Translations under genes and position numbers: made by a program
Source of the DNA: Kingella sp. (in: b-proteobacteria)
Lineage (GTDB): Bacteria > Pseudomonadota > Gammaproteobacteria > Burkholderiales > Neisseriaceae
Length of the DNA stretch: 64,000 nt
Assembly (NCBI RefSeq): GCF_030527935.1
Contig: NZ_JAUMZV010000006.1
Span: forward strand, 8,710-72,709
Direction: 5' to 3'
In this document: positions 44,283-51,984 of the stretch, piece after piece
Position numbering within the stretch: the stretch's first letter is position 1
Layout: each line of letters starts with the position of its first letter
The notes under the pieces: generated by a model
Databases searched by the model: none
Seen by the model: the letters and a program-made list of their open reading frames with translations, nothing else
What the model was told of the DNA's origin: nothing

Positions 44283-45335
44283 ATGTTTACACCCCCTGAT
44301 TTTGACACCATACGCGCGGCGATTTTGCGCGACACACAATCGCTGATACCCGATGCCGACATCAGCGCCGATAGCGACCATTATGTGCACGCATCGCGCT
44401 TGGCATCCTGCGCCGCAGGGCAATACGCGCATCAAACGTGGATAACGCGGCAAATCTTCCCCGACACGGCAGACACCGATTATTTGGAGCGACACGCGGC
44501 ATTGCGCGGGATTACGCGCCGTGCGGCAACCCGCGCAGGCGGCACGGCAACACTGGCGGGCACAGCAGGGGCAAGGCTGGCGGCAGGGGCGCAGATTAAG
44601 CTGGGCAACCGTTTTTATACTACCCGCGCCGATGCGGTGATTGACGGCAGTTTAAGCGCTCGCGTGCCGATTGTGGCAAGCGAAGCGGGCGAGCAGGGCA
44701 ATTGCGACACCACCGCAGGGCAATTGATGGCAGCCAGCGCAGGCATCAGCAGCGATGTGATGCTATCGGCGACAGGCGGCACGGATGCGGAAAACGATGC
44801 TTCGCTGTTGTCGCGCTTGTTGGAGCGCATCCGCCGTCCGCCCGCAGGTGGTAATCGGCACGATTATAAAAACTGGGCGTTAAGTGTGGATGGCGTATCC
44901 AGCGCCTATGTTTACCCGCTGCGGCGCGGCTTGGGCACGGTGGATGTGGCGATTACATCAGCCAATCAATTGCCCAGCGCGGAAACCTTGGCGGCGGTGC
45001 AAAACTATATTGATGCGGTGCGCCCTGTTACCGCCAAAAATGTGCGCGTGCTTGCGCCTGATATTACGCGGGTGGATGTGCGCGTGCGGGTTAAGCTAGC
45101 TGGCGCGGATTGGGCGGCGGCGCAGCGCGAAATTCAGGCTGCCTTGGCCGCTTATTTTGACGCGCTGATACCCGCCGACGACGTGGTGGTGTCGCAATTG
45201 GAAGCGGTAATCAGCAATGCTGCGGGGGTGGTGGATAGGGTGTTGCTGGCACCGCGTGCCAATTTGACCGCCGACACGGTGAACAAGATTGAATGGTTTA
45301 AATTGGGCAGCCTGAACATGGAGCGGATGGCATGA
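44283..45335 (+). CDS. Baseplate J-like protein (Mu gp47)
   Basis: 350 residues. Starts MFTPPDFDTIRAAILRDTQS, then GGTATLAGTAGARLAAGAQI, LLERIRRPPAGGNRHDYKNW and AYVYPLRRGLGTVDVAI, all typical of the J family. It is a wedge component. The next gene starts inside its last codons (ATGA). Confidence 0.94.
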   Translation: MFTPPDFDTIRAAILRDTQSLIPDADISADSDHYVHASRLASCAAGQYAHQTWITRQIFPDTADTDYLERHAALRGITRRAATRAGGTATLAGTAGARLAAGAQIKLGNRFYTTRADAVIDGSLSARVPIVASEAGEQGNCDTTAGQLMAASAGISSDVMLSATGGTDAENDASLLSRLLERIRRPPAGGNRHDYKNWALSVDGVSSAYVYPLRRGLGTVDVAITSANQLPSAETLAAVQNYIDAVRPVTAKNVRVLAPDITRVDVRVRVKLAGADWAAAQREIQAALAAYFDALIPADDVVVSQLEAVISNAAGVVDRVLLAPRANLTADTVNKIEWFKLGSLNMERMA

Positions 45336-45901
45336 ATTATCAGGAAGTGTTGCTGGGCTTGCTGCCGCCTGTGTCTTATGCGCGGGGTGGGGCGCGGGTG
45401 CGACAGCAGGCGCAGATTGATGCGCAGGTGTTGGATGGGGTGGCACGCAGCGCACAAGCGGTGGCAGGCGCGTGTTTGCCCGATACGGCAGGCGCGATGC
45501 TGGCGGACTGGGAGCGCGTGTTGGGCTTGGAAGATGCCAACATGGGCAAGCCTTATGCCGCGCGGCTTTCCGCCGTGTTGCTCAAAATCAACGCAGTGGG
45601 CGGTTTGAGCATTCCCTATTTTATCCAGCTTGCCCAAAGCGCGGGCTACACCATCAGCATAGACGAACCGCAGCCGTTTCGCGTGGGCATCAACCGCGCA
45701 GGCGAGCGGCTCGCACCCGAAGAAATTATGTGGGTGTGGGTGGTGAATGTGCAAGCGCAAAACCAAACGGTGTTTTATTTCCGCGCAGGTGGCAGCACCG
45801 CAGGCGAGCGGTTAAGCAGTTTCAGCGACAGCGTGATTGAAAGCGTGTTCCAAGATTTAAAGCCTGCCCACAGCTTTGTGCGCTTTGCCTATGTGGGCTA
45901 A
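45332..45901 (+). CDS. Baseplate/tail protein gp48-like (DUF2313, YmfQ)
   Basis: 189 residues. LGLLPPVSYARGGARVRQQA, CLPDTAGAMLADWERVLGLE and KPAHSFVRFAYVG fit DUF2313, which links the baseplate to the tail fibre in Mu-like phages. It precedes the fibre gene. Confidence 0.9.
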   Translation: MNYQEVLLGLLPPVSYARGGARVRQQAQIDAQVLDGVARSAQAVAGACLPDTAGAMLADWERVLGLEDANMGKPYAARLSAVLLKINAVGGLSIPYFIQLAQSAGYTISIDEPQPFRVGINRAGERLAPEEIMWVWVVNVQAQNQTVFYFRAGGSTAGERLSSFSDSVIESVFQDLKPAHSFVRFAYVG

Positions 45902-45945
45902 GACAATCATTCCCAAACCAAAGGATAAACCTCAAAGGATAGACC

Positions 45946-47103
45946 ATGTTTCCGATAGAAACCCAAGACAACGAATTTCACGATGGCAACGGCACCACCG
46001 AGCTGGGCACCATTTTGCCGGCGTGGTGGTTAAACCAAGTGCAAGCCGAGATGATGGAAGTGGTGCGCGCAGGCGGCTTAACCCCCAACAAGGCGCAACG
46101 CAATCAAATGCTGGCCGCCCTGAAAAAACTGATGAACGATGCCACCAACCCCGCCACGCTTTCAGGCGATACCGAGAACCAAGCAGCGAATGGTGCAACA
46201 GGGCATACGCATAAGATTGAGCGCGCCACCGACACGCTGGCAGGCGTGGTTAGGCTCATCGACGCGCTCAACAGCAATGATACCACCGCCGCTTTATCCG
46301 CCGCGCAGGGCAAGGTGCTTGCCGAGAGCAAGCTGGACGGCAACAGCGGCGTTACTTTATCCACTAACCAGACCATTACGGGTTATAAAGATTTTGCACA
46401 GGGGCTTAATTCGGGCGCACCGATTAAAGTCGAGTACGCCAACGATTGGGTGGGCTTTATCGCCAACCAGCCTACCGAGGGCAAAAACATCTTTTTTGAC
46501 GCTTATGTGGGCAACGTGCCGCGCGGCGGGATGCAGGTGGTGTCGGACGGCAACGGGCAGTACAGCCTGCGCTTTTCGGTTACGCCGCCGGGCGCGACCA
46601 ACGTCGACCGCCGCACCCACGGCATGAGCGTTTATGACAACTCGGTATGGACTAGGGCGTATGGCTGGCTGCACGAGGGCTTTGTGCGCAGCGGCGTAGG
46701 GCACCGCCAAAACGCAGGGCATCAGGTAAAGATTGGTTGGAGCGGCGACCGCCTGAAAGCCACGGTAGACAGCACGGATTTGGGCGATTTTGTGTTTGAC
46801 GGGCATTTTGCTAGCAATTCGTTCGGGCAAAACGGCTATCAGCGTTTGCCGGGCGGGCTGATACTGCAATGGGGCAGATTAAAGGTGCAGGGCGACGGTT
46901 TTTACAGGGTATGGATGCCCATCTCCTTTCCCAACGCCAACCTTAACGCGCAGGCGACCATTTCCATCGGCGGCGCGGTGCAGGGCAATAACGTAGCATC
47001 GGCGCATGTGGCTTGGCTGGAAAACAGCTCCATCCATGTGGGATTTTCGGAAAACGGCACGTTTGGCGAGCAGGAATTGTTTTGGTTTGCCATCGGACAT
47101 TGA
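45946..47103 (+). CDS. Tail fibre protein
   Basis: 385 residues. The N-terminus (NEFHDGNGTTELGTILPAWW, LNQVQAEMMEVVRAGGL) attaches to the baseplate; the centre has phage collar-like ATDTLAGVVRLIDALNSNDT repeats. The C-terminus NGYQRLPGGLILQWGRLKVQ begins the gp53-like beta domain that ends many fibres. It decides host binding, so it is the part most prone to exchange. Confidence 0.9.
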   Translation: MFPIETQDNEFHDGNGTTELGTILPAWWLNQVQAEMMEVVRAGGLTPNKAQRNQMLAALKKLMNDATNPATLSGDTENQAANGATGHTHKIERATDTLAGVVRLIDALNSNDTTAALSAAQGKVLAESKLDGNSGVTLSTNQTITGYKDFAQGLNSGAPIKVEYANDWVGFIANQPTEGKNIFFDAYVGNVPRGGMQVVSDGNGQYSLRFSVTPPGATNVDRRTHGMSVYDNSVWTRAYGWLHEGFVRSGVGHRQNAGHQVKIGWSGDRLKATVDSTDLGDFVFDGHFASNSFGQNGYQRLPGGLILQWGRLKVQGDGFYRVWMPISFPNANLNAQATISIGGAVQGNNVASAHVAWLENSSIHVGFSENGTFGEQELFWFAIGH

Positions 47104-47124
47104 TGTTTTTACGGGAGATTAACC

Positions 47125-47745
47125 ATGATTTATTACTCGCACAGCGCGCAGGCGTTTTTTGACGACCAAATCCACAGCGCGGCGCAGATACCCGAGGACG
47201 CGCAGGCAATTGATGCGCAGCAACATCGAGCCTTGCTGGATGCGCTGAACACAGGGGCGCACATTGGCGCGGATTTATCCATTATCCCGCGCCCATCGCC
47301 TGCCCATACATGGAATGGCAAAACATGGGTGTTGGATACAGCCAAACAAGCCGAAGCGGAAAAAACGGCGTTTCAAGCTGCCCAAGCGGCAAAACTGGCG
47401 GAACTTGCCGACGCAGCGCAGGCGTTTGTGGATAAGTACGCCAAAACCGATATTGTCCCCGCCTTTGAGCAGGAAACGTGGGCGATGCAGGGCGCGGAAG
47501 CGCGGGCTTGGGCGGAGGACGACAACGCGCCTACGCCTGTGTTAGACGGCATCGCCAAGCATCGCGGCATTGACCGCATCACGCTGATTCGCGCGGCGTT
47601 GCGCAAGACGCAGCAATATGAAACGCTGGCAGCGGGCGTGGCGGGGCAGCGGCAGGCGTTGCAGGTGCGGATTGAGCGCGCCAAAACGCAGGATGATTTG
47701 GCGGCGATTGAGCTTGCTTTCAGGCTGCCTGAAATGGGAGGTTAG
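47125..47745 (+). CDS. Tail fibre assembly protein
   Basis: 206 residues. MIYYSHSAQAFFDDQIHSAA, the PRPSPAHTWNGKTWVLD segment and a helical C-terminus (Ala-rich coil around 75-100) are typical of fibre chaperones, which stand just after the fibre gene. The last codons lie in a paired uptake sequence (FRLPEMGG). Confidence 0.85.
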   Translation: MIYYSHSAQAFFDDQIHSAAQIPEDAQAIDAQQHRALLDALNTGAHIGADLSIIPRPSPAHTWNGKTWVLDTAKQAEAEKTAFQAAQAAKLAELADAAQAFVDKYAKTDIVPAFEQETWAMQGAEARAWAEDDNAPTPVLDGIAKHRGIDRITLIRAALRKTQQYETLAAGVAGQRQALQVRIERAKTQDDLAAIELAFRLPEMGG

Positions 47746-47748
47746 GCG

Positions 47749-48207
47749 ATGACGCGGGTTTATTTGGCTTTGTATAAAGGGCGAAAACGGCTGATGGATT
47801 GGACGGTGCGAACCGCTACGCGCGGGCAGTATTCGCATTGCGAAATTGCAGTGAAGCATGATTTTACCGATACCTATCATTGCTATTCTGCCAGCGCACG
47901 CGATGGCGGGGTGCGCAGTAAACGAATGCTGTTGCCTGCTGATAAATGGGATTTGCTGGAAATCCGCGATGTGGAGGCGCATGAGAAAGTTTGGGCTTTG
48001 TATCAAGCCACGCAAGGGGCGAAATATGATTATTTGGGCGCGTTGGGCGTGGTGTTGCCGATACGCCAAGCAACGCAGCGGTGGTTTTGCTCGGAGTGGT
48101 GCGCTAAGGCATTAGGGCTGGGGCAGCCTGAAAGGTTTAGCCCGAGCCGACTTGCTCACTGCCTTTCGGACGGCGTTTTGAATATAGGCGCGGTGTGCAA
48201 AAAATAG
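47749..48207 (+). CDS. Permuted papain-like (NlpC/P60-type) phage protein
   Basis: 152 residues. His in GQYSHCEIAVKHD comes before Cys in RWFCSEWCAKALG, the order of permuted papain-fold enzymes such as YiiX. Similar small proteins lie near the fibre genes in Mu-like phages of Haemophilus and Neisseria, sometimes mislabelled. The substrate is unknown; murein or a lipid/amide bond is possible. It begins 3 bases after the fibre chaperone. Confidence 0.7.
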   Translation: MTRVYLALYKGRKRLMDWTVRTATRGQYSHCEIAVKHDFTDTYHCYSASARDGGVRSKRMLLPADKWDLLEIRDVEAHEKVWALYQATQGAKYDYLGALGVVLPIRQATQRWFCSEWCAKALGLGQPERFSPSRLAHCLSDGVLNIGAVCKK

Positions 48208-48211
48208 AAAA

Positions 48212-48231
48212 CCCCCGTTAAAAAACGGGGG
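48212..48231. terminator. Stem-loop after the fibre cluster
   Basis: CCCCCGTT-aaaa-AACGGGGG is a perfect 8-bp hairpin. There is no T-run on the plus strand, while the minus strand reads on into gttttctatttttt, so it would terminate better from the right. Confidence 0.6.
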
Positions 48232-48255
48232 AATGCTAAAAAAGTACGGCAGGAA

Positions 48256-48282
48256 CGTGGGTGCGCTAGGAACACACCCACG
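48256..48282 (+). promoter_or_regulatory. Leader hairpin upstream of com
   Basis: CGTGGGTG (48256-48263) and CACCCACG (48275-48282) pair perfectly around an 11-base loop, about 90 bases before com. It may shape com mRNA; no protein site is known. Confidence 0.5.
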
Positions 48283-48371
48283 CCCCCTTGCCAAAGCAGA
48301 TAGTCCCTGCATTAGCCGCCGTAGCCCTCGAGGGCGGGCGGATTGTAAACCAAAACACAGGAATCTGCACA

Positions 48372-48518
48372 ATGAATACAAACGAGAAAACAGAACACAC
48401 ATCAACCGAATTGCGCTGTCAATCATGCCGCCGCAAACTGGGCGAAATCGCAGGCAAATATCGCCTTGCCGTAAAGTGCCCACGCTGCAAGCAATTCAAT
48501 CACTTTCAGGCAGCCTGA
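48372..48518 (+). CDS. com: Com-like zinc-finger translation activator
   Basis: 48 residues from ATG 48372. LRCQSCRRKLGEIAGKYRLA and VKCPRCKQFNHFQAA give two CxxC pairs, the zinc finger of Mu Com. In Mu, Com binds the mom mRNA and opens a hairpin that hides its start. Here the next gene is a cytosine methyltransferase, not mom, and it has a hairpin at its start. The last residues are coded by an uptake sequence. Confidence 0.85.
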   Translation: MNTNEKTEHTSTELRCQSCRRKLGEIAGKYRLAVKCPRCKQFNHFQAA

Positions 48519-48540
48519 AACATCAAAATCTAAACTTCTT

Positions 48541-48617
48541 TTGAGCATCCATAAGAATGCCTTTTAGCTGAACGCCTGCGAGCGTCTGTATTTTGAAAGG
48601 ACACTATGGATGCTCAA
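48541..48617 (+). promoter_or_regulatory. Inverted repeat sequestering the methyltransferase start codon
   Basis: TTGAGCATCCATA (48541-48553) and TATGGATGCTCAA (48605-48617) are perfect 13-bp inverted copies 51 bases apart. The second arm contains the ATG at 48606-48608; the ribosome site gaaagg (48595-48600) lies in the loop just before it. Folded, the mRNA would block initiation. Mu mom has such a translation-inhibiting stem, opened by Com. Confidence 0.7.
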
Positions 48618-49448
48618 TCTCAATCAATCCAACCAACCCAACAGCCCACAATCGGCAGCCTGTTCGCCGGCATCGGCGGATTTGACCTCGGCTTTGAGCA
48701 AGCAGGTTTCACAACCAAATGGCAAGTGGAAATCAACGACACCTGCCGTGCCGTGCTCGCCGACCGCTTCCCACACGCCCAACAGTTTACCGACGTGCGC
48801 ACCTGCCTGCCCGACTTATCGCCGGTTGACGTTATCGTCGGCGGATTCCCCTGTCAAGACGTTTCCATTGCAGGCAAACGGCGCGGACTTGCAGGCAAAC
48901 GCACAGGCTTGTTCTTTGATGCGCTCCACATCGTGGATAGCCTTAAACCCCGCTGGGTTGTGCTGGAAAACGTTACGGGACTGCTCAATAGCAACGCTGG
49001 CCAAGACTTTCAAACAGTCATCCAGTCCCTTGCCGAATGCGGGTATTTGGGCGCATGGCGCGTGCTTAATGCTGCATATTTCGGAGTCCCCACAAAACGC
49101 CGTCGCGTATTCATGGTCGCTGGACTGGGAGAGTTGCCCCCAGCCGAGTTTATGGCTGACACCGCACCAGTTGGAATGCTGGCGCAAACGCGCGACCCAC
49201 AACGGCAAGAACCCCACGCTACTTTGCTGGCCGGCATCGGCGCATCAGGGATTGACCGAGCGGGTTCGGACATCATCGTTGTGCGAAACGGACGGGGTGC
49301 GATGGTTGAGCGGGCGCGAGCGGCTGCAAATCATGGGCTTTGCCTCGGACTGGATGAGATCAACGCTGCGGAAGCTCGGGCTGCGGGCAACGCCGTCTGT
49401 CCGCCGGTTGCGCGCTGGATTGCCGAAAAGCTGATTCAGACGTTTTAA
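48606..49448 (+). CDS. Phage DNA (cytosine-5) methyltransferase, with internal out-of-frame segment
   Basis: 280 residues as read. Motif I GSLFAGIGGFDLGFEQAG, motif IV GGFPCQDVSIAGKR with catalytic Cys at about 83, motif VI ENV (121-123), motif VIII VPTKRRRVFMVA and motif X GNAVCPPVARWI are in one frame. Between 49297 and 49387 the conserved block before motif X (RWLSGRERLQIMGFASDW) reads only in the +1 frame. Removing one G from GGGG at 49294-49297 and adding one to GGG at 49385-49387 would give a normal protein. The gene may thus be impaired. It replaces mom behind com. Confidence 0.85.
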   Translation: MDAQSQSIQPTQQPTIGSLFAGIGGFDLGFEQAGFTTKWQVEINDTCRAVLADRFPHAQQFTDVRTCLPDLSPVDVIVGGFPCQDVSIAGKRRGLAGKRTGLFFDALHIVDSLKPRWVVLENVTGLLNSNAGQDFQTVIQSLAECGYLGAWRVLNAAYFGVPTKRRRVFMVAGLGELPPAEFMADTAPVGMLAQTRDPQRQEPHATLLAGIGASGIDRAGSDIIVVRNGRGAMVERARAAANHGLCLGLDEINAAEARAAGNAVCPPVARWIAEKLIQTF

Positions 49449-49541
49449 GCAGTTTCAGGCTGCCTGAAAGCCGTAAAACCCCGTTTAAATATCCTTTAAA
49501 AACAGAGTGCCTTTGAGTGCCGAACATACCCAAAGGCACAC

Positions 49542-50378
49542 ATGAAAACCTACAAAAAAGCACCCTTGCCCTTTATCGGGCAAAAGCGCAATTTCCTAAA
49601 ACACTTTATCCCGCTGCTGCAACAAAACATCCCTGATGACGGCGCAGGCTGGACAATTGTGGACGTGTTTGGCGGCAGCGGCTTGCTGGCGCATACCACC
49701 AAACGCACCCTGCCCAAGGCGCGCGTGGTTTACAACGACTTTGACGGCTACGCCGAGCGCCTGCTCCATATTGCCGACACCGAGAGACTGCGCCGACAAT
49801 GCCTTGCCATTGTAGGCACAGCGGGCAAAGATAACCGGTTAAGCGATGACACCAAAGCCTGCCTGATTGCAGAGATTGAGACATTTAACAGCTTTGTGGA
49901 CGTGCAAACGCTGGCAAGCTGGTTTCTGTTCAGCGGCAAACAAGCCAAAGACTGGGCAGATTTAAAAAGCAAAATCTGGTGGAACGGCATTGCCAAATCA
50001 CCCTATGCCGAAGCAGCAGACTACTTAGACGGCTTGGAAATCCGCCATCAATGCTTTACCAAGCTGCTGCCCGAATGTGCAGGGCAGACTAAAACCCTGC
50101 TACTGCTTGACCCGCCCTACGTCTCCACTGCACAAGGCGCATACGCCAACGAGCAATATTTCGGTATGGTGCAGTTTCTCAAACTGGCAGATAAGATTAA
50201 GCCGCCTTTCGTATTTTTCAGCAGCACCAAAAGCGAGCTGCCCGCTTATGTGGATTACGTTTGCAGCACTAAGACGGGCAACTGGCAGGCGTGGAAAGAT
50301 TGCCAAAAAGTGGTTGTCAATGCACAGCTGAATTATCAGACTGCGTATGAAGACAATATGCTTTGGACGTTTGACTAA
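49542..50378 (+). CDS. Phage DNA adenine-N6 methyltransferase (D12 class)
   Basis: 278 residues. FIGQKRNFLKHFIPLLQQNI, the SAM motif FGGSG at about 43-47 and catalytic DPPY at about 190-193 (LLLLDPPYVSTA) give the Dam-like order. The target sequence is unknown. It is the last gene of the prophage, where Mu keeps mom, and probably protects phage DNA from host restriction. A hairpin follows the stop. Confidence 0.9.
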   Translation: MKTYKKAPLPFIGQKRNFLKHFIPLLQQNIPDDGAGWTIVDVFGGSGLLAHTTKRTLPKARVVYNDFDGYAERLLHIADTERLRRQCLAIVGTAGKDNRLSDDTKACLIAEIETFNSFVDVQTLASWFLFSGKQAKDWADLKSKIWWNGIAKSPYAEAADYLDGLEIRHQCFTKLLPECAGQTKTLLLLDPPYVSTAQGAYANEQYFGMVQFLKLADKIKPPFVFFSSTKSELPAYVDYVCSTKTGNWQAWKDCQKVVVNAQLNYQTAYEDNMLWTFD

Positions 50379-50413
50379 GCTGGCTTTTTGAGCATAGGTT
50401 AAGCCAAAATAAT

Positions 50414-50441
50414 AGCCTGCAAGTGAATATGCTTGCAGGCT
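50414..50441 (+). terminator. Hairpin after the adenine methyltransferase
   Basis: AGCCTGCAAG (50414-50423) and CTTGCAGGCT (50432-50441) pair perfectly around 8 bases. Likely the last late terminator; the following T-run is poor. Confidence 0.65.
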
Positions 50442-50448
50442 GATTTAA

Positions 50449-50529
50449 ATGCAAAAGGTTTTGACGCGGAGATAAAGGCAGTTTGTAAAAGGTGGTGTCA
50501 TTTGATGCAAAAGGCGGCGGCGGTTTACA
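50449..50529. other. Right prophage end with three transposase-site-like repeats
   Basis: atgcaaaagg occurs at 50449-50458 and 50505-50514, and tgtaaaagg at 50484-50492, all in the same direction, before the terminal TTTACA at 50529. Read inward from the end this is TGTAAACCGCC, matching the left terminus in its first three bases. Mu R also has three A-binding sites. Confidence 0.65.
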
Positions 50530-50618
50530 CAAGGTTGGACACCTTGCAAGCATTTTTAACGCAGTAGCCGCGTTTTTAGGGCATAAAAGATGCCTATGCA
50601 AATAATGAATACAGGTTC
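50530..50618. repeat. Right half of the 160-bp family 1 repeat
   Basis: It continues the repeat from 'caag' and ends ATGAATACAGGTTC. With the left half (14050) it restores perfect terminal inverted repeats of 28 bases (GAACCTGTATTCATTATTTG...), better preserved than in the two uninterrupted copies. Confidence 0.92.
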
Positions 50619-50735
50619 TCAATGTGTTGCGGGTTTTTGGGGCGGGTAAAGTTTGGTTAGGCAGCCTGAAAAGGCTGTTTTGGGTTTTCAGGCTGCCTAA
50701 TCTATAATCCGCGCTTTTGTTGTGAGGGTGTGGGT

Positions 50736-51494
50736 ATGTCTAGCCGTGTGAATCATCAAACGATTTTTTTGCTGACGACGTTGCCGTGGCGCGAGAATAG
50801 CTTGCGCGTGGAAGCGTTTAGCCGCGATTTTGGGCGGGTGTCGCTGCTGGCGCGCAGTGCGCGGTCGCGTGGCTCGGAGTTGCGCGGGGTGTTGCTGCCG
50901 TTTGTGCCGATTTCGGTGTCTTGGTTTGGCAAGGAAGAGTTGAAAACGGTGCATCGGGCGGAATGGCGCGGCGGCTGGGCGCAACCGAGTGGGCAGCGGT
51001 TGATGAGTGCTTTGTATGTGAACGAGTTGGTGCTGAAATTGACGGTGCGGGAAGATGGGCAGCCTGAATTGTTTGCGGCGTTGCAGGATGTGCTGCGGGC
51101 GATTTGCACGGCGCGGGCGTTTGCCAGCGCGTTGCGTTGCTTTGAGTGGCGTTTGCTGGCGTTGCTGGGCTTTGCGCCTGATTGGGAGCGTGATGCGGAT
51201 GGGCGGCGCGTGGCAGCGGATGGGTGGTATGCGGTGCAGCCTGAATTGCCTGTTCAGGCGGTGGATGAGCGCGATGCGGATAGTTGGGGCGATGCGGTGG
51301 TGGTGCGCGGGGATGTGTTGTTGGCGTTGGGCGCGGGGGATGAAAACGCGGCGCTGGATTGGGCGAGCGCGCGGGCGGTAACGCGCCTGCTGTTGGATTT
51401 CAGGCTGCCTGATGAGATGCACAGCCGCAAGGTGTTGCAGCAGTTGAGTGGGTTGAAAGCTGTGTTGGGCGCGGGCGGGATGGGGACAGCCTGA
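50736..51494 (+). CDS. recO: DNA repair protein RecO
   Basis: 252 residues. The N-terminal OB fold (TIFLLTTLPWRENSLRVEAF and RDFGRVSLLARSARS) and the helical C-terminal part (ALYVNELVLKLTVREDGQPE, FALRCFEWRLLALLG-type helix) fit RecO, which loads RecA with RecR. ATG 50736 has gaggg about 8 bases upstream; GTG 50730 is in frame. Two uptake sequences are inside the gene. It is the first host gene right of the prophage. Confidence 0.93.
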   Translation: MSSRVNHQTIFLLTTLPWRENSLRVEAFSRDFGRVSLLARSARSRGSELRGVLLPFVPISVSWFGKEELKTVHRAEWRGGWAQPSGQRLMSALYVNELVLKLTVREDGQPELFAALQDVLRAICTARAFASALRCFEWRLLALLGFAPDWERDADGRRVAADGWYAVQPELPVQAVDERDADSWGDAVVVRGDVLLALGAGDENAALDWASARAVTRLLLDFRLPDEMHSRKVLQQLSGLKAVLGAGGMGTA

Positions 51495-51657
51495 AACGGG
51501 TGTTCGCGTGGGGTGCACTTCTGTTGCACGCCATATTAAACACTGGCTAAACGGTGCGTGGCAGAGCCATACACCCTACGACAACTGTTTCAGGTTGCCT
51601 TGGCGTGGTCGTTAGCAAAAGGCAGCCTGAAACCGCTAAACCACCGCCATACCAAAC

Positions 51658-51691
51658 AAAATCGCCCAAGCGATAAAACTTGGGCGATTTT
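51658..51691. terminator. Bidirectional terminator between recO and the entericidin-like gene
   Basis: AAAATCGCCCAAG and CTTGGGCGATTTT are a perfect 13-bp hairpin with T-runs on both strands. It would stop both recO and the small lipoprotein gene. Confidence 0.9.
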
Positions 51692-51716
51692 GCGTTTGCG
51701 AACTGCTTGGAAATGT

Positions 51717-51857
51717 TTACATTTTTTCTTTCACATCTTGCGCGGCATTGCTTACGGCGTTGCCTGCTGCGCTCACATCTTTACCTGCGCCTGAAATGGT
51801 GTTGCAAGCGGAAAGGGCAAGCATGGATGTGATGGCGATGAGTACGAGTTTTTTCAT
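51717..51857 (-). CDS. Entericidin A/B-family small lipoprotein
   Basis: 46 residues, MKKLVLIAITSMLALSACNT with the lipobox Cys at 18, then SGAGKDVSAAGNAVSNAAQD and KEKM. This is the entericidin pattern: tiny, lipidated, one amphipathic helix. Entericidins are linked to cell-envelope stress and lysis. A ribosome site (ggagacc) precedes the start. It is too short to be found by length cut-offs. Confidence 0.9.
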   Translation of the reverse strand: MKKLVLIAITSMLALSACNTISGAGKDVSAAGNAVSNAAQDVKEKM

Positions 51858-51984
51858 GGTTGGTCTCCTAAAAGATTGGGTTAATGCAGCAAGTTGGCTG
51901 CGTGCGCATCATACTGCGTTTTGCGGGGTGGGCGCAATTGGTTTGACTGCGCTGCCCCGCGCCGCATAAGCAGCCTGAAAACGT

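Larger units (their letters stand above)
14125..50529. mobile_element. Mu-like transposable prophage, about 36.4 kb, inserted in a family 1 repeat
   Basis: The ends are 5'-TGTGGGGGAC at 14125 and TTTACA-3' at 50529, i.e. TG...CA as in Mu. Flanks: 'caag' at 14121-14124 and 50530-50533 is shared, and 'gcaag/acaag' would be an imperfect 5-bp duplication, the length Mu makes. The gene order from repressor to methyltransferases follows Mu. All head, tail, lysis and packaging genes appear intact. Host genes lolC and recO flank it. Confidence 0.93.

Noticed and set aside
48610..49434. Second full-length frame over the cytosine methyltransferase
   Set aside because: Only its 49297-49387 part carries methyltransferase motifs; the rest is a shadow. 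Used as evidence for the frame change, not as a gene.
50317..50622. Minus-strand frame of 101 residues across the right prophage end
   Set aside because: It spans phage end, repeat and the end of the adenine methyltransferase gene; no start signal or conserved domain.
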